A DNA stretch of 64,000 nucleotides from an uncultured Streptomyces sp. (GCF_947488945.1 NZ_CANLBS010000001.1:124001-188000), one strand, 5' to 3'. Counted from the first letter of the stretch, positions 1 to 11,554 are shown. Program-made: numbers and translations. The notes: generated by a model not told the origin, from the sequence alone.

Positions 1-88
1 CGTTCAGGACGATGCCGCGCCCCCTGACGTACACCAGCGTGTTGGCAGTCCCGAGGTCGATAGCCATGTCACGGCCGATGAACGACAT
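1..88 (-). CDS. mreB: Rod shape-determining protein MreB (N-terminal start only, truncated by window edge)
   Basis: Only the first 29 codons are inside the window. The peptide begins MSFIGRDMAIDLGTANTLVY, whose DLGTANT is the phosphate-1 loop of the actin/Hsp70 fold as found in MreB. MreB polymerises under the membrane; in Streptomyces it acts mainly in spore-wall thickening rather than rod shape. An AAGGGG Shine-Dalgarno lies just before the ATG at 88. It is transcribed away from ndk, and a strong hairpin at 320-347 separates the two, so it probably has its own promoter in 89-319. The rest of the mre operon would lie to the left of the window. Confidence 0.93.
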   Translation of the reverse strand, partial: MSFIGRDMAIDLGTANTLVYVRGRGIVLN

Positions 89-319
89 TGAGTTCCCCTT
101 GTTCCCCATGAGGATGCGTCGGGCCTTCCCGAGAAAGCGATGAATGGCTTGTTCTGGACGGCGAGTGTGGCGCTGCGGCGTGGAAGATTCCATCGTAGTG
201 CCGTGGTACGGACACAGCGCGAGGGTCTTTCGTCCTGACGGGTGGAACGTCGTGCCGTTCCACCCATGGTGACGTTACGTCGGGGGGATGCGTTCCCGCG
301 AACGCGTGCGCTATGCAGA

Positions 320-347
320 GGGGCGACCGAATTACCTCGGTCGCCCC
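320..347 (-). terminator. Terminator downstream of ndk
   Basis: Perfect 11-bp inverted repeat (GGGGCGACCGA / TCGGTCGCCCC) with a 6-nt loop, about 30 bp past the ndk stop codon. It separates ndk from mreB. There is no U-tract, as is usual for Streptomyces terminators. Confidence 0.7.
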
Positions 348-378
348 CGTCAACCAGCGCTGTTTGGCCGATCCGACG

Positions 379-792
379 TCAGGAGAGACCCGGGAAGAAA
401 AGCTTCAGTTCTCGCTCCGCGGACTCCTGCGAGTCCGAGGCGTGGATGAGGTTCTCCCGGGTGATGGTGCCGAAGTCGCCGCGGACGGAACCGGGAGCGG
501 CGGCGATCGGGTCGGTCGGGCCGGCCAGGGCGCGGACGCCCTCGATGACCCGCTCGCCCTCGGCCACCAGGGCGACGACCGGGCCGGAGGCCATGAACTC
601 GACGAGCGGCTCGTAGAACGGGCGGCCCTTGTGCTCGCCGTAGTGCGCTTCCAGCGTGTCCCCGTCGAGGGTGCGCATCTCCAGCGCGGTGATCCGCCAG
701 CCCGCCTTGCGCTCGATCCGGCCGACGATCTCACCGATCAGCCCACGCCGGACGGCGTCCGGCTTGAGGAGAACGAGGGTGCGCTGGGTCAT
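379..792 (-). CDS. ndk: Nucleoside diphosphate kinase
   Basis: This 137-residue protein has the full length of bacterial NDK and converts NDPs to NTPs, using ATP, through a phosphohistidine. The KPDAV segment near residues 10-14 is the conserved N-terminal NDK motif, and NLIHASDS places the catalytic histidine at H117. An AAGGAG Shine-Dalgarno about 9 nt before the ATG supports the start. It lies downstream of folC and the DUF4233 gene in the same direction, but a 224-bp gap suggests its own promoter. A strong hairpin follows the gene. Confidence 0.97.
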   Translation of the reverse strand: MTQRTLVLLKPDAVRRGLIGEIVGRIERKAGWRITALEMRTLDGDTLEAHYGEHKGRPFYEPLVEFMASGPVVALVAEGERVIEGVRALAGPTDPIAAAPGSVRGDFGTITRENLIHASDSQESAERELKLFFPGLS

Positions 793-1016
793 GTCGTGCG
801 GCTCCTTGCGGGCGACGGGGGCGGGGAGTGTGAGGTTACAGGGGGAGCCTCCCGATCCGACGCGCGGGTTACTCCGCGTCAGCCTCAGGGGCGGCCCTTA
901 GCCGGGTACGGGCGGATACGGCCCGGTTCGGCGCCGGGCCGGGCGGGAGCGCGGCGGCCGGCGTGCAGCGGGGGCTCCCGGTCCCCGCGCGCCGGCCCGT
1001 TCGCCGCGTCGCCCGT

Positions 1017-1382
1017 TCAGCCCGCGGCGGCGGCTTCGGCCTCGGCGTTTTCCTGGGCGGCGGCCCACCGGGCCTTCGCCTCGTCGATCTTGCGGCCGTA
1101 GTGGACCGAGGCCCACCACAGGGCGCCGAAGATCAGCCCGAGGATGAACATCATCGGCACGAACACGCCGCTGACGAACAGCGCGACCTGGAGCGCCCAG
1201 CCGAGCTGGATGCCGCCGGGCCGGCTGAGCATGCCGCACAGCAGCACGGACAGCACCATGCCGATGCCGCACACCGTCCACACGGTGCCGGCCGACAGGT
1301 CGTCCGACTTCATGGCGACGAGCCCGGCGAACCCGATCACGAAGAACTCGCCGATCAGCGTCGAGGCGCAGAGCGTACGCAC
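1017..1382 (-). CDS. DUF4233 family integral membrane protein
   Basis: A 121-residue membrane protein with about four hydrophobic segments (near residues 9-24, 33-52, 60-80 and 78-92). The C-terminal tail is charged and then Ala/Glu-rich. It matches the actinobacterial DUF4233 family, which is habitually encoded directly after folC. Its function is unknown. The GTG start lies 6 nt after the folC stop, and the likely ribosome-binding site GAAGGGG is inside the folC 3' end, so translation is probably coupled. The conserved linkage to folC suggests a role near folate metabolism, but that is inference. Confidence 0.85.
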   Translation of the reverse strand: MRTLCASTLIGEFFVIGFAGLVAMKSDDLSAGTVWTVCGIGMVLSVLLCGMLSRPGGIQLGWALQVALFVSGVFVPMMFILGLIFGALWWASVHYGRKIDEAKARWAAAQENAEAEAAAAG

Positions 1383-1388
1383 AGCGGG

Positions 1389-2921
1389 TCAGCCCCTTCC
1401 GAGCAGGACGCGGGCCTCGCCGACGGTGATCACGGAACCCGTCACCAGCACCCCGGCACCCGCGTATTCGTCTTCTTCCTCGGCCAGCGTGATCGCGGCC
1501 TCCAACGCGTCGTCGAGACGCGGCTCGACCTGCACCCGCTCGTCGCCGAAGACCTCGACCGCCACGGCGGCCAGCGCGTCGGCGTCCATCGCGCGCCCGC
1601 TGGAGTTCTGCGTGACGACGACCTCCGCGAGGATCGGCTCGAACGCCTCCAGGAGCCCGCGCACGTCCTTGTCGTCGCTGGCGCCGACCACCCCGATGAG
1701 CCGGGAGAAGCTGAACGCCTCGGAGACGCCGGCCGCGGCCGCCGCCGCGCCGGCCGGGTTGTGGGCCGCGTCCAGCACCACGGTGGGGCTGGAGCGGACG
1801 ACCTCCAGGCGGCCCGGTGAGCGGACCGAGGCGAAGGCCGTGCGGATCACGTCGACGTCCAGCGAACGGGCCTGCTCGCCGCCGATGCCGAAGAACGCTT
1901 CCACCGCCGCCAGGGCGACGGCCGCGTTGTGCGCCTGGTGCGCTCCGTAGAGCGGGAGGAACACCTCGGTGTACTCGGTGGCCGCGCCCCCGAGGCCGCG
2001 CAGCGTCAGCAACTGGCCGCCGACCGCGATCTCGCGGGAGACGACACCGAACTCCATGCCCTCGCGGGCCACCGTCGCGTCGGCCTCCACGGCCTTCTTC
2101 AGCATCACCTGGGCGGCGTCCACCGGCTGCTGGGCCAGGATGACGGTCGCGCCCTGCTTGATGATCCCGGACTTCTCGCCCGCGATCTCGCCGGGCGTGG
2201 AGCCGAGCCGGTCGGTGTGGTCCAGCGAGATCGGGGTGACCACGGCGACCGTCGAGTCGATCACGTTGGTGGCGTCCCACGAGCCGCCCATGCCGACCTC
2301 GACGACCGCGACGTCCACCGGCGCGTCGGCGAAGGCCGCGTACGCCATGCCCGTGAGCACCTCGAAGAAGGAGAGGCGGTAGGGCTGCTGGGCGTCGACC
2401 ATGTCGACGTACGGCTTGACGTCCTGGTACGTCTCGACGAAGCGCTCGGGGTCGATCGGGACGCCGTCCAGGCTGATCCGCTCGGTGATCGACTGGACGT
2501 GCGGCGAGGTGTAGCGGCCGGTGCGCAGGTCGAAGGCGTTGAGCAGGGCCTCGATCATGCGGGCGGTGCTGGTCTTGCCGTTGGTGCCGGTGATGTGGAT
2601 CGACGGGTACGCGCGCTGCGGCTCTCCGAGCACGTCCATCAGCGCCGCGATCCGGTCCACCGAGGGTTCGAGCTTGGTCTCGCCCCAGCGTCCCGCGAGC
2701 TCCTCCTCCACGGCGCGCAGCGCCGCGGCGGTCTCCGGGTCCGCGGGCCGGGCCGGCGGGGTGGTGTCGCCGACGGGCGGGCCCTGGGTGCGCAGCGTCC
2801 GGCTCCCGGCCTCGATCACCGCCAGGTCGGGGTCACGCTGGGTTGCTTCGTCCACGATCTCCGCGAAGGCGTCGTCGGACTCTGACTCGTCGTGCCGGTC
2901 TGAAGGGCGGGGCTCACTCAC
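1389..2921 (-). CDS. folC: Bifunctional folylpolyglutamate synthase / dihydrofolate synthase
   Basis: This 510-residue Mur-ligase-fold enzyme adds glutamate to dihydropteroate and to folates with ATP. The P-loop TGTNGKTS is at residues 111-118. The central domain carries the VVEVGMGGSWDATNV segment, and the C-terminal domain has LDAAHNPAG. The protein starts with a GTG and has an acidic N-terminal extension of about 65 residues before the catalytic domain, longer than in E. coli FolC; such extensions occur in Streptomyces. It lies downstream of valS in the same direction, after a strong hairpin, and is followed closely by the DUF4233 gene. Confidence 0.95.
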   Translation of the reverse strand: MSEPRPSDRHDESESDDAFAEIVDEATQRDPDLAVIEAGSRTLRTQGPPVGDTTPPARPADPETAAALRAVEEELAGRWGETKLEPSVDRIAALMDVLGEPQRAYPSIHITGTNGKTSTARMIEALLNAFDLRTGRYTSPHVQSITERISLDGVPIDPERFVETYQDVKPYVDMVDAQQPYRLSFFEVLTGMAYAAFADAPVDVAVVEVGMGGSWDATNVIDSTVAVVTPISLDHTDRLGSTPGEIAGEKSGIIKQGATVILAQQPVDAAQVMLKKAVEADATVAREGMEFGVVSREIAVGGQLLTLRGLGGAATEYTEVFLPLYGAHQAHNAAVALAAVEAFFGIGGEQARSLDVDVIRTAFASVRSPGRLEVVRSSPTVVLDAAHNPAGAAAAAAGVSEAFSFSRLIGVVGASDDKDVRGLLEAFEPILAEVVVTQNSSGRAMDADALAAVAVEVFGDERVQVEPRLDDALEAAITLAEEEDEYAGAGVLVTGSVITVGEARVLLGRG

Positions 2922-3003
2922 GGGGCCAGTCTACGGATGGGCGCCGACAACACGCGCAGCGCCCGCCCCCGCCACGGGCGCGCGGCGCCCGGGGGAACGG
3001 CGA

Positions 3004-3041
3004 AGCCCCCGCCCACCCGGTCGGTCGGGTGCGCGGGGGCT
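3004..3041 (-). terminator. Terminator between valS and folC
   Basis: Long inverted repeat. AGCCCCCGC pairs with GCGGGGGCT, then a C-C mismatch, then CACCCG pairs with CGGGTG around a 6-nt loop. It sits 15 bp beyond the valS stop and 83 bp before the folC start, so it probably ends most valS transcripts. Confidence 0.75.
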
Positions 3042-3055
3042 CCGTCCCCAGGTGA

Positions 3056-5677
3056 TCAGCTCCGGGGCAACTGCGCCAGTTGGGCGGTGATGCGCGCGAT
3101 GTCCGCCTCCGCCTTGTCGAGCCGGCCCCGGATCTTGTCGACCACGTTGTCCGGCGCCTTGGCCAGGAACGCCTCGTTGCCGAGCTTCCCGGTGGCCTGC
3201 GCCTTCTCCTTCTCGGCGGCGCCCAGGTCCTTGGTGAGCCGCTTGCGCTCGGCCTCGACGTCGATGGTGCCCGAGAGGTCGAGCGCGACGGTGGCTCCGG
3301 CGACCGGCAGCGACGCGGTCGCGTGGAAGCCGTCCTCGGCCGGCTGGAGCCGCAGCAGCTGGCGGATGGCCGCCTCGTGCGGGACCAGCGCGGTGCCGTC
3401 CAGGGTCAGCCGGGCCGGGACCTTCTGGCCGGGCTGCAGGCCCTGGTCGTTGCGGAAGCGGCGGACCTCGGTGACGACCTGCTGGACCAGCGCGATCTCC
3501 TTCTCCGCGGCGTCGTCGCGGAAGCCGGAGTCGCCCGGCCACTCGGCGACGACGATCGACTCGCGTCCGGTGAGCGCGGTCCACAGCGCCTCGGTGACGA
3601 AGGGGACGATCGGGTGCAGCAGGCGCAGCATCACGTCCAGGACCTCGCCGAGGACGCGGCCGGAGACCTCGGCGGGACGGCCGCCGGCGAAGAACGTGGT
3701 CTTCGACAGCTCGACGTACCAGTCGAAGACCTCGTCCCAGGCGAAGTGGCGCAGGGACTCGCTGATCCGGGCGAACTGGAAGTCGTCGTAGAACGCGTCG
3801 ACGTCCGCGACGGTCCGGTTGAGGCGCGACAGGATCCAGCGGTCGGTGACCGACATCTCCTCGACCGGCGGCAGCTCGCCCTCGATCGTGGCGCCGTTCA
3901 TCAGGGCGAAGCGGGTGGCGTTCCAGATCTTGTTGGAGAACTTCGCCGAGCCCTGGACCCACTCCTCGCCGATCGGCACGTCGGTGCCCGGGTTGGCGCC
4001 GCGCGCGAGGGTGAAGCGCAGGGCGTCGGAGCCGTACTTGTCCATCCAGTCCAGCGGGTTCACGACATTACCGAAGGACTTCGACATCTTCTTGCCGTGC
4101 TCGTCGCGGACCATGCCGTGCAGGACGATGGTGCCGAACGGCGGGACGCCGTCGTTGACGTACAGGCCGAACATCATCATCCGGGCGACCCAGAAGAAGA
4201 GGATGTCGTAGCCGGTGACCAGGACGGAGTTCGGATAGAACTTCGCGAGGCTGGGGGTCTGTTCGGGCCAGCCGAGCGTGGAGAAGGGCCACAGGCCGGA
4301 GGAGAACCAGGTGTCCAGGACGTCGCTGTCCTGGGTCCAGCCCTCGCCGGTGGGCGCCTCGTCGTCCGGTCCGACGCAGACGACCTCGCCGTTCGGCCCG
4401 TACCAGACGGGGATGCGGTGGCCCCACCAGAGCTGGCGCGAGATCGTCCAGTCGTGGAGGTTGTCGACCCAGTCGAAGTAGCGCTTCTCCATCTCCTGCG
4501 GGTGGATCTTGACGCGGCCGTCGCGGACCGCGTCGCCGGCCGCCTCGGCGAGCGGGGCGACCTTGACCCACCACTGGAGGGAGAGGCGCGGCTCGATGGT
4601 GGTCTTGCAGCGCGAGCAGTGGCCGACGGAGTGGACGTAGGGGCGCTTCTCCGCGACGATCCGGCCCTCGGCGCGCAGCGCGGCGACGATGGCGGAGCGG
4701 GCCTCCAGCCGGTCCAGGCCCTCGAAGGGGCCGGGGACGGTGATGACCGCGCGCTCGTCCATGACCGTGAGGAAGGGCAGGTCGTGGCGCTTGCCGATCT
4801 CGAAGTCGTTCGGGTCGTGCGCGGGCGTCACCTTGACCGCGCCGGTGCCGAACGCCGGGTCGACGTGGTGGTCGGCGACGACGGGGATGGTCCGGTCGGT
4901 CAGCGGGAGCCTGATCTGCTTGCCGACGAGGTGCTGGTACCGCTCGTCGTCGGGGTGGACGGCGACGGCGGTGTCGCCGAGCATCGTCTCGGCGCGGGTG
5001 GTGGCGACGACGATGGTGTCCTCGCCCTCGCCGTACGTCATGGAGACGAGCTCGCCGTCGTCCTCCTGGTACTCGACCTCGATGTCGGAGATCGCGGTCA
5101 GGCAGCGGGGGCACCAGTTGATGATGCGCTCGGCCCGGTAGATCAGCCCGTCGTCGTACATCCGCTTGAAGACGGTCTGGACGGCCTTGGACAGGCCCTC
5201 GTCCATGGTGAACCGCTCGCGGGACCAGGCGACGCCCTCACCGAGGCGGCGCATCTGCCCGGAGATCTGGCCGCCGGACTCTTCCTTCCACTTCCAGACG
5301 CGCTCGACGAACGCCTCGCGGCCCAGGTCGTGGCGGGACTTGCCCTCCTTGGCGAGCTCGCGCTCGACGACGTTCTGGGTGGCGATGCCGGCGTGGTCCA
5401 TGCCGGGCTGGTACAGCGCCTCGAACCCCTGCATCCGCTTACGTCGGACCAGGGCGTCGATCAGGGTGTGCTCGAAGGCGTGCCCCAGGTGCAGGGAGCC
5501 GGTGACGTTCGGCGGCGGGATGACGATGCTGTAGGGCGGCTTGTCGCTGTGCTCGTCCGCCTCGAAGTAACCGCGCTCCACCCAGCGCTCGTACAGCTTC
5601 CCCTCCACCTCGGCCGGCGCGTACTGGGTCGGCAGTTCGGGGGTGCTGGCTGGCTGCTGCGATGAGTTCTCGGTCAC
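3056..5677 (-). CDS. valS: Valyl-tRNA synthetase
   Basis: An 873-residue class I aminoacyl-tRNA synthetase that charges tRNA-Val and edits mischarged threonine. The HIGH signature is HLGH at residues 63-66, preceded by PPPNVTG. The KMSKS loop is near residue 530. An editing insertion lies between them, and the C-terminus has the valyl-type coiled-coil arm ([18 protein letters not shown] region). The start is GTG at 5677, 135 bp from the divergent gene at 5813. I see no T-box leader in that short gap. Confidence 0.97.
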   Translation of the reverse strand: MTENSSQQPASTPELPTQYAPAEVEGKLYERWVERGYFEADEHSDKPPYSIVIPPPNVTGSLHLGHAFEHTLIDALVRRKRMQGFEALYQPGMDHAGIATQNVVERELAKEGKSRHDLGREAFVERVWKWKEESGGQISGQMRRLGEGVAWSRERFTMDEGLSKAVQTVFKRMYDDGLIYRAERIINWCPRCLTAISDIEVEYQEDDGELVSMTYGEGEDTIVVATTRAETMLGDTAVAVHPDDERYQHLVGKQIRLPLTDRTIPVVADHHVDPAFGTGAVKVTPAHDPNDFEIGKRHDLPFLTVMDERAVITVPGPFEGLDRLEARSAIVAALRAEGRIVAEKRPYVHSVGHCSRCKTTIEPRLSLQWWVKVAPLAEAAGDAVRDGRVKIHPQEMEKRYFDWVDNLHDWTISRQLWWGHRIPVWYGPNGEVVCVGPDDEAPTGEGWTQDSDVLDTWFSSGLWPFSTLGWPEQTPSLAKFYPNSVLVTGYDILFFWVARMMMFGLYVNDGVPPFGTIVLHGMVRDEHGKKMSKSFGNVVNPLDWMDKYGSDALRFTLARGANPGTDVPIGEEWVQGSAKFSNKIWNATRFALMNGATIEGELPPVEEMSVTDRWILSRLNRTVADVDAFYDDFQFARISESLRHFAWDEVFDWYVELSKTTFFAGGRPAEVSGRVLGEVLDVMLRLLHPIVPFVTEALWTALTGRESIVVAEWPGDSGFRDDAAEKEIALVQQVVTEVRRFRNDQGLQPGQKVPARLTLDGTALVPHEAAIRQLLRLQPAEDGFHATASLPVAGATVALDLSGTIDVEAERKRLTKDLGAAEKEKAQATGKLGNEAFLAKAPDNVVDKIRGRLDKAEADIARITAQLAQLPRS

Positions 5678-5812
5678 GGGGACAGTTTAGGGGCGTCACA
5701 GCGGTGCCCCGAAACCGGTTTGTTCGGTAACGGTGTGCCTCCCGGTCCCCCACGCAGGGGCACCGTCGGCCAGGATGTGCGGAACGCACAAGCATTCTGG
5801 AGGGGACAGCGC

Positions 5813-6829
5813 ATGAGCTACAACCAGCCGGGGCCGTACGGGGGGCAGCCGCCGCAGGGGCAGCCCGGCCCTTACGGGCAGCAGCCGGGCCCGTACGGGG
5901 CTCCGCCGCCGCCCCCGGGCACGCCGCCGCAGGGGCAGCAGCCCGGATACCCGCCGCAGGCCCCGCAAGGCGTGCCGCAGCAGGGCTACGGATACCCGCA
6001 GGGCCAGCAGCCGGGGCCCTACGGACAGCAGCCCGGCCCCTACGGGCAGCAGCCGAACCCGTACGGGCAGCAGCCCCCGCCGCCGTACGGCGGCCCGCAG
6101 GCCTACCCCGGCCAGCCGGAACCCGGCGCGCCCAAGAAGAAGACCGGGCTGATCGTGGCGGCCGTCGTGGTCGCGCTGGCGGTCGTCGCCGGTGGCGCGT
6201 ACCTCCTGACGTCGGGCGACAAGGCGAGCAACAGCGACGTCGCCGACGCCACCAAGGGGTACAAGCTGACGCCGGCCGCGTCGGTCGGCGAGTTCAAGAA
6301 GGGGTCGAGCAGCGGCACCGCCGCCGGCCCGCTCACGGGAGACGACAAGAAGAAGGCCGAGGCGTCCGGGATCAAGAACCCGAACTCCGCCGGGGCCGAC
6401 TACCAGGGCGGCTCCGAGCAGAACCTGAGCCTCAAGGTCCTCAACCTCCAGGGCTTCTGGGGGGAGATCGCCGATCCGGCGGCCGTCATCAACAGCTCGT
6501 TCGACCGCGCCAGGGACAACATGGGCGCGGGCGAGGCCGGGACGAAGGCCGAGTTCGTCGGCGAGGCGAAGGCCGTGGAGCCCGCGGGGTTCGAGGGCGC
6601 GCTGATGAAGTGCCAGAACCTGAAGGTGAAGAACGCGGGCGGCGACGGCACGGCGGCCAACGGGCCCTCGACGATCGAGGCGCCCGTCTGCGTGTGGGCG
6701 GACTACAGCACGGTCGGCATCGTGGTCGGCATCGACATGGGGCTGGCGCTGAAGAACCAGGCCATGCCGCAGGCCGACGTGGCCGATCTGGCGGCGAAGC
6801 TCTACAACACCTCGCGCACCAAGGTCTGA
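5813..6829 (+). CDS. Pro/Gly/Gln/Tyr-rich membrane-anchored protein of unknown function
   Basis: This 338-residue protein starts at an ATG preceded by GGAGGGG. Residues 1-105 are a low-complexity cytoplasmic tract built on imperfect repeats such as GQQPGPYG. One transmembrane helix follows (TGLIVAAVVVALAVVAGGAYLL, split as about residues 110-131). The remaining 200 residues form an outer globular domain. This layout is common in Streptomyces proteins annotated as proline-rich or hypothetical. The outer domain has a pair of cysteines (CQNLKVKN and APVCVWADY) that may form a disulfide. Function is unknown. Confidence 0.85.
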   Translation: MSYNQPGPYGGQPPQGQPGPYGQQPGPYGAPPPPPGTPPQGQQPGYPPQAPQGVPQQGYGYPQGQQPGPYGQQPGPYGQQPNPYGQQPPPPYGGPQAYPGQPEPGAPKKKTGLIVAAVVVALAVVAGGAYLLTSGDKASNSDVADATKGYKLTPAASVGEFKKGSSSGTAAGPLTGDDKKKAEASGIKNPNSAGADYQGGSEQNLSLKVLNLQGFWGEIADPAAVINSSFDRARDNMGAGEAGTKAEFVGEAKAVEPAGFEGALMKCQNLKVKNAGGDGTAANGPSTIEAPVCVWADYSTVGIVVGIDMGLALKNQAMPQADVADLAAKLYNTSRTKV

Positions 6830-6860
6830 TCCGGCCGGGTCTCCCCCGCCGCCGTGAACG

Positions 6861-6897
6861 CCCGTGGGGCCCGGTCGTCCTGACCGGGCCCCACGGG
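6861..6897. terminator. Bidirectional terminator between the Pro-rich gene and clpX
   Basis: Perfect 16-bp inverted repeat (CCCGTGGGGCCCGGTC and its complement) with a 5-nt loop between two convergent genes. It can serve both directions. Confidence 0.85.
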
Positions 6898-6915
6898 TGT
6901 CGCTCCGAGCGGCTG

Positions 6916-8214
<1,299 letters not shown>

Positions 8215-8306
8215 GAGGTGCTTCCCCTTCGCCTGGGAGACGCCTGGTTCAGCGACTCCTGGTGCCTCATATCCGACGGTACCTTGCCCGGGCCCCGATC
8301 AGGGCC

Positions 8307-8359
8307 CCCCTTGGCACGGTTCACACGCGCGGGATCCGCCCGCGGAACGTGCCAAGGGG
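8307..8359 (-). terminator. Large hairpin between clpP2 and clpX
   Basis: An outer stem (CCCCTTGGCACG-TTC with its complement, one bulged G) encloses an inner stem (CGCGGG / CCCGCG) with a 5-nt loop. It begins 11 bp after the clpP2 stop. It is probably a terminator or attenuator that partly uncouples clpX from clpP1-clpP2. Confidence 0.65.
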
Positions 8360-8370
8360 AAAGACCGACG

Positions 8371-9054
8371 TCAGACCGCGGCTCCGGCCGAGGTCTTGCG
8401 GGTGGAGACGATCTGGTCCACCAGACCGTACGCCAGGGCGTCTTCGGCGGTCAGGATCTTGTCGCGCTCGATGTCCTCGCGGATCTTCTCCAGCGGGGTG
8501 GTGGAGTGCTTCGCGAGCATCTCCTCCAGCTGGCTGCGCATGCGCAGGATCTCGTTGGCCGCGATCTCCAGGTCGGAGAGCTGCTCGCGGCCGGTCTGCG
8601 AGGACGGCTGGTGGATCAGCACACGGGCGTGCGGGAGCGCCATGCGCTTGCCCGGGGTGCCGGCGGCCAGCAGGATCGCGGCGGCGGAGGCCGCCTGGCC
8701 CATGCAGACCGTCTGGATGTCCGGCTTCACGAACTGCATCGTGTCGTAGATCGCGGTGAGCGCGGTGAACGAGCCGCCGGGGCTGTTGATGTAGATCGAG
8801 ATGTCCCGGTCCGGGTCCATCGACTCCAGGCACATCAGCTGCGCCATCACGTCGTTGGCCGACGCGTCGTCGATCTGCACGCCGAGGAAGATGATGCGCT
8901 CCTCGAAGAGCTTCGCGTACGGGTCGTACTCGCGCACGCCCTGCGAGGTGCGCTCCACGAAGCGCGGCACGATGTAGCGGTTGTCCACCTGCGGGCCGGT
9001 GTAGAGGCCGCTCGCGGAGGCGCCGGGGAAGTTGTTCATGTGGGTCTTCACCAT
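8371..9054 (-). CDS. clpP2: ATP-dependent Clp protease proteolytic subunit ClpP2
   Basis: A 227-residue serine peptidase of the ClpP family. Numbered from the upstream ATG, the nucleophile is S123 (GQAASAAA) and the catalytic histidine is H148 (LIHQP). It has a longer N-terminus than ClpP1, as expected for actinobacterial ClpP2, which forms mixed complexes with ClpP1. The ATG at 9039 (MNNFPG) is an alternative start, and neither start has a convincing Shine-Dalgarno. It follows clpP1 by about 80 bp in one transcription unit. Confidence 0.96.
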   Translation of the reverse strand: MVKTHMNNFPGASASGLYTGPQVDNRYIVPRFVERTSQGVREYDPYAKLFEERIIFLGVQIDDASANDVMAQLMCLESMDPDRDISIYINSPGGSFTALTAIYDTMQFVKPDIQTVCMGQAASAAAILLAAGTPGKRMALPHARVLIHQPSSQTGREQLSDLEIAANEILRMRSQLEEMLAKHSTTPLEKIREDIERDKILTAEDALAYGLVDQIVSTRKTSAGAAV

Positions 9055-9133
9055 CCTGGTGGCGTTCTGTGGGCTGGGAGTCTCGGCGTACGAGAGGTGA
9101 GCGGGTGTGCGGAGCCGGTCCGGATGAACCGGA

Positions 9134-9751
9134 TCAGGCGCCGGTGCCGCCGCCGCCCGGGATGCCCGACGCGAACGTGATGATCTCGTCGATGAGGCCG
9201 TACTCCTTGGCCTCCTCGGCGGTGTACCAGCGGTCGCGGTCGCCGTCGCGGATGATCGTCTCGACGCTCTGGCCGGAGTGGCGGGCGGTGATCTCCGCCA
9301 TCCGCGTCTTGGTACGCAGCAGGTACTGGGCCTGGATCTTGATGTCCGAGGCCGTACCGCCGATGCCGGCCGAGCCCTGGTGCATCAGGATGTCGGTGTT
9401 CGGGAGCGCGAAGCGCTTGCCCGCGGCGCCGCCGGTGAGCAGGAACTGGCCCATCGAGGCGGCCATGCCCATACCGATGGTGACGACGTCGTTCGGGATG
9501 TACTGCATGGTGTCGTAGACCGCCATGCCCGCCGTCACCGAACCGCCGGGGCTGTTGATGTAGAGGTAGATGTCCTTGTCCGGGTCGGCGGCAAGGAGCA
9601 GCAGCTGTGCGGTGATCTTGTTGGCGATGTCATCGTCGACCTGCTGACCGAGGAAGATGATGCGCTCGCCGAGGAGTCGGCTGTAGACCTGGTCGCCGAG
9701 GCCTCCACCGAGGGACGGCTCTCCGGCGGCGTAGGGCATCAGATTCGTCAC
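9134..9751 (-). CDS. clpP1: ATP-dependent Clp protease proteolytic subunit ClpP1
   Basis: A 205-residue ClpP peptidase with nucleophile S99 (GMGMAASMG) and H124 (LMHQ). The start is GTG at 9751. In Streptomyces the clpP1-clpP2 operon is activated by ClgR and is needed for normal aerial growth. A ClgR-like inverted repeat lies upstream at 9885-9901, consistent with that regulation. Confidence 0.97.
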   Translation of the reverse strand: MTNLMPYAAGEPSLGGGLGDQVYSRLLGERIIFLGQQVDDDIANKITAQLLLLAADPDKDIYLYINSPGGSVTAGMAVYDTMQYIPNDVVTIGMGMAASMGQFLLTGGAAGKRFALPNTDILMHQGSAGIGGTASDIKIQAQYLLRTKTRMAEITARHSGQSVETIIRDGDRDRWYTAEEAKEYGLIDEIITFASGIPGGGGTGA

Positions 9752-9884
9752 GTATCCACCTGCTCGTCTCTGACGGCTCCGGCCGTCTCAGCGTCTTCGT
9801 ACCGGGTGGGCCGGGACTCCCCGACCCTTCCTCTTCATGGACCCTAACGCGCAGGTGGGACAACGCCATCCCGCTTCCGCAACT

Positions 9885-9901
9885 GTTCGCTGGGAGCGCA
9901 A
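9885..9901. promoter_or_regulatory. Predicted ClgR box upstream of clpP1
   Basis: GTTCGC-TGGGA-GCGCAA is an interrupted inverted repeat with the CGCY-N3-RGCG core described for actinobacterial ClgR operators. It lies about 135 bp upstream of the clpP1 start, a plausible activator position if the leader is about 80 nt. This is recognition by eye only. Confidence 0.6.
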
Positions 9902-9945
9902 GGTCCGCAGTCCGCACAAGGGTTCCGGGCGTCGCGGCGATACGC

Positions 9946-9985
9946 CGACGGGCTCCGGACGGCGCGATGCGTCCGGAGCCCGTCG
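9946..9985 (-). terminator. Terminator downstream of tig
   Basis: Perfect 16-bp stem (CGACGGGCTCCGGACG and its complement) with an 8-nt loop, starting 18 bp past the tig stop codon. Confidence 0.85.
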
Positions 9986-10003
9986 TGCGGATCGGCGGGA
10001 GGC

Positions 10004-11404
10004 TCAGGCCTCCGTCTTCTCCTCGGACTTGGCGTCCTCGGCCGGGGCGTCGGCGGCCTCCACGGCCTCGGCACCCTCGGTGGTCTCGTCCTCGTCGTCC
10101 GACAGGTCCACGACGTCACCGTTGGTGTCGACGACCTTGGCGGCCTCGACGACCGTCGCGAGCGCCTTGCCGCGGGCGACCTCGCCGACCAGCATCGGGA
10201 CCTGGCCGCCCTCGACGACCGCCTGGGCGAACTGGTCGGGGGACATGCCGGAGGAGGCCGCGCGCCGCATGAGGTGCTCGGTGAGCTCCTCCTGGTTGAC
10301 GTTCAGCTTCTCCTTGTTGACGATCTCGTCGAGGATGAACTGGGTCTTGATGCCCTTGACGGCCTGCTCGGACGTCTCGGCCTCGAACTCCTCGAGGGTC
10401 TTGCCCTGGATCTCCAGGAACTTCTCCAGGTCGAGACCCATCTGACCGAGCTGGTGGTGCTCCAGGTTGTGCTTGCGGGTCTGGATCTCGTCCGCGAGCA
10501 GCTTCTCCGGGATCGGCACCTCGGCGAGCTTCAGCAGCTCGTCCAGGACGCGCTCCTGGGCCTGGGTGGCCTGGTCGTACTGCTTGGTGGTCTCCAGCCG
10601 CTTGCGGCTGTCGGCCCGCAGGTCCTCCAGCGTGTCGAACTCGCTGGAGGTCTGGGCGAAGTCGTCGTCCAGCTCGGGCAGTTCGCGGGCGGCGACGGCG
10701 GTGACCTTGACGGTGACCTCCGCCTCCTTGCCCTCGGCGGAGCCGCCCTTCAGCTCGGAGGCGAAGGTCGCCTCGCCGCCGGCCTCCAGGCCGGTGACGG
10801 CCTCGTCGATGCCGTCGAGGAGCTCGCCGGAACCGATGGTGTACGAGACACCGGACGCGACGCCGTCCTCCAGGACCTCGCCGTCGACCTTGGCCTCGAG
10901 GTCGATGGTGACGACGTCGCCCTCGGCCGCGGCGCGCTCGACCGGGTTGGTGGAGGCGAAGCGCTCACGGAGCTGCTCCACGGCCTTGTCGACGTCCTCG
11001 TCGCTGACTTCGAGGGCGTCCACGGTGACCTCGATGCCGGAGTAGTCCGGGATCTCGATCTCGGGGCGGACGTCGACCTCGGCGGTGAAGGAGAGCAGTT
11101 CGCCGTCCTTCAGCTCGGTGATGTCGACCTCGGGCTGGCCGAGGACGTTCAGCTCACCCTCGTTGACAGCCTCGGTGTAGAACTTCGGGAGGGCGTCGTT
11201 GACGGCCTCCTCCAGAACGGCGCCGCGGCCGAACCGCTGGTCGATGACGCGGGCCGGGATCTTGCCCTTGCGGAAGCCCTTCACCGTGACCTGCTGGTTG
11301 ATCTTCTTGTACGCCGCGTCGAGGCTGTCCTTGAGCTCCTCGAAGGGCACCTCGATGCTGAGCCGAACCCGGGTCGGGTTCAGGGTCTCCACGGCGCTCT
11401 TCAC
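10004..11404 (-). CDS. tig: Trigger factor (ribosome-associated chaperone and prolyl isomerase)
   Basis: A 466-residue trigger factor that binds ribosomal protein L23 and shields nascent chains. The ribosome-binding signature GFRKGKIP is at residues 43-50. The FKBP-like isomerase domain occupies roughly residues 155-245, and helical arms follow. The acidic tail after about residue 430 is Glu/Asp/Ala-rich, which is usual in Streptomyces. I chose the GTG at 11404 because AAGGAG lies 8 nt upstream and the peptide then begins [10 protein letters not shown] as in homologues; the frame is open further upstream but without such support. It lies head-to-tail with clpP1-clpP2, matching the common tig-clpP-clpX order. 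Confidence 0.97.
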   Translation of the reverse strand: MKSAVETLNPTRVRLSIEVPFEELKDSLDAAYKKINQQVTVKGFRKGKIPARVIDQRFGRGAVLEEAVNDALPKFYTEAVNEGELNVLGQPEVDITELKDGELLSFTAEVDVRPEIEIPDYSGIEVTVDALEVSDEDVDKAVEQLRERFASTNPVERAAAEGDVVTIDLEAKVDGEVLEDGVASGVSYTIGSGELLDGIDEAVTGLEAGGEATFASELKGGSAEGKEAEVTVKVTAVAARELPELDDDFAQTSSEFDTLEDLRADSRKRLETTKQYDQATQAQERVLDELLKLAEVPIPEKLLADEIQTRKHNLEHHQLGQMGLDLEKFLEIQGKTLEEFEAETSEQAVKGIKTQFILDEIVNKEKLNVNQEELTEHLMRRAASSGMSPDQFAQAVVEGGQVPMLVGEVARGKALATVVEAAKVVDTNGDVVDLSDDEDETTEGAEAVEAADAPAEDAKSEEKTEA

Positions 11405-11509
11405 GGTTCGGTCTCCTTGGGGGCTGACTTCTCTGGGTTCCGCTGGGCCGCCGAACGGCGGCTTCGCTGACCGGGCCCGGTTCATGGGACACACGGGCAC
11501 GCAATTTGC

Positions 11510-11515
11510 ATAGTA
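11510..11515 (-). promoter_or_regulatory. Candidate -10 element for tig
   Basis: On the minus strand TACTAT sits in the most AT-rich stretch between tRNA-Pro and tig, about 105 nt before the tig start. No well-spaced -35 box is obvious. Confidence 0.35.
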
Positions 11516-11554
11516 ACGGCAAGGGGCAGGACAACCCCAATGCGATCTTCCTGG

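Noticed and set aside
3080..5665. Very long open frame antisense to valS, and similar ones at 31593-35084 and 40930-45117
   Set aside because: They mirror real genes with strong motifs on the other strand. Long antisense frames are expected at this GC content, and their predicted proteins are low-complexity Arg/Gly/Asp/Val sequence.
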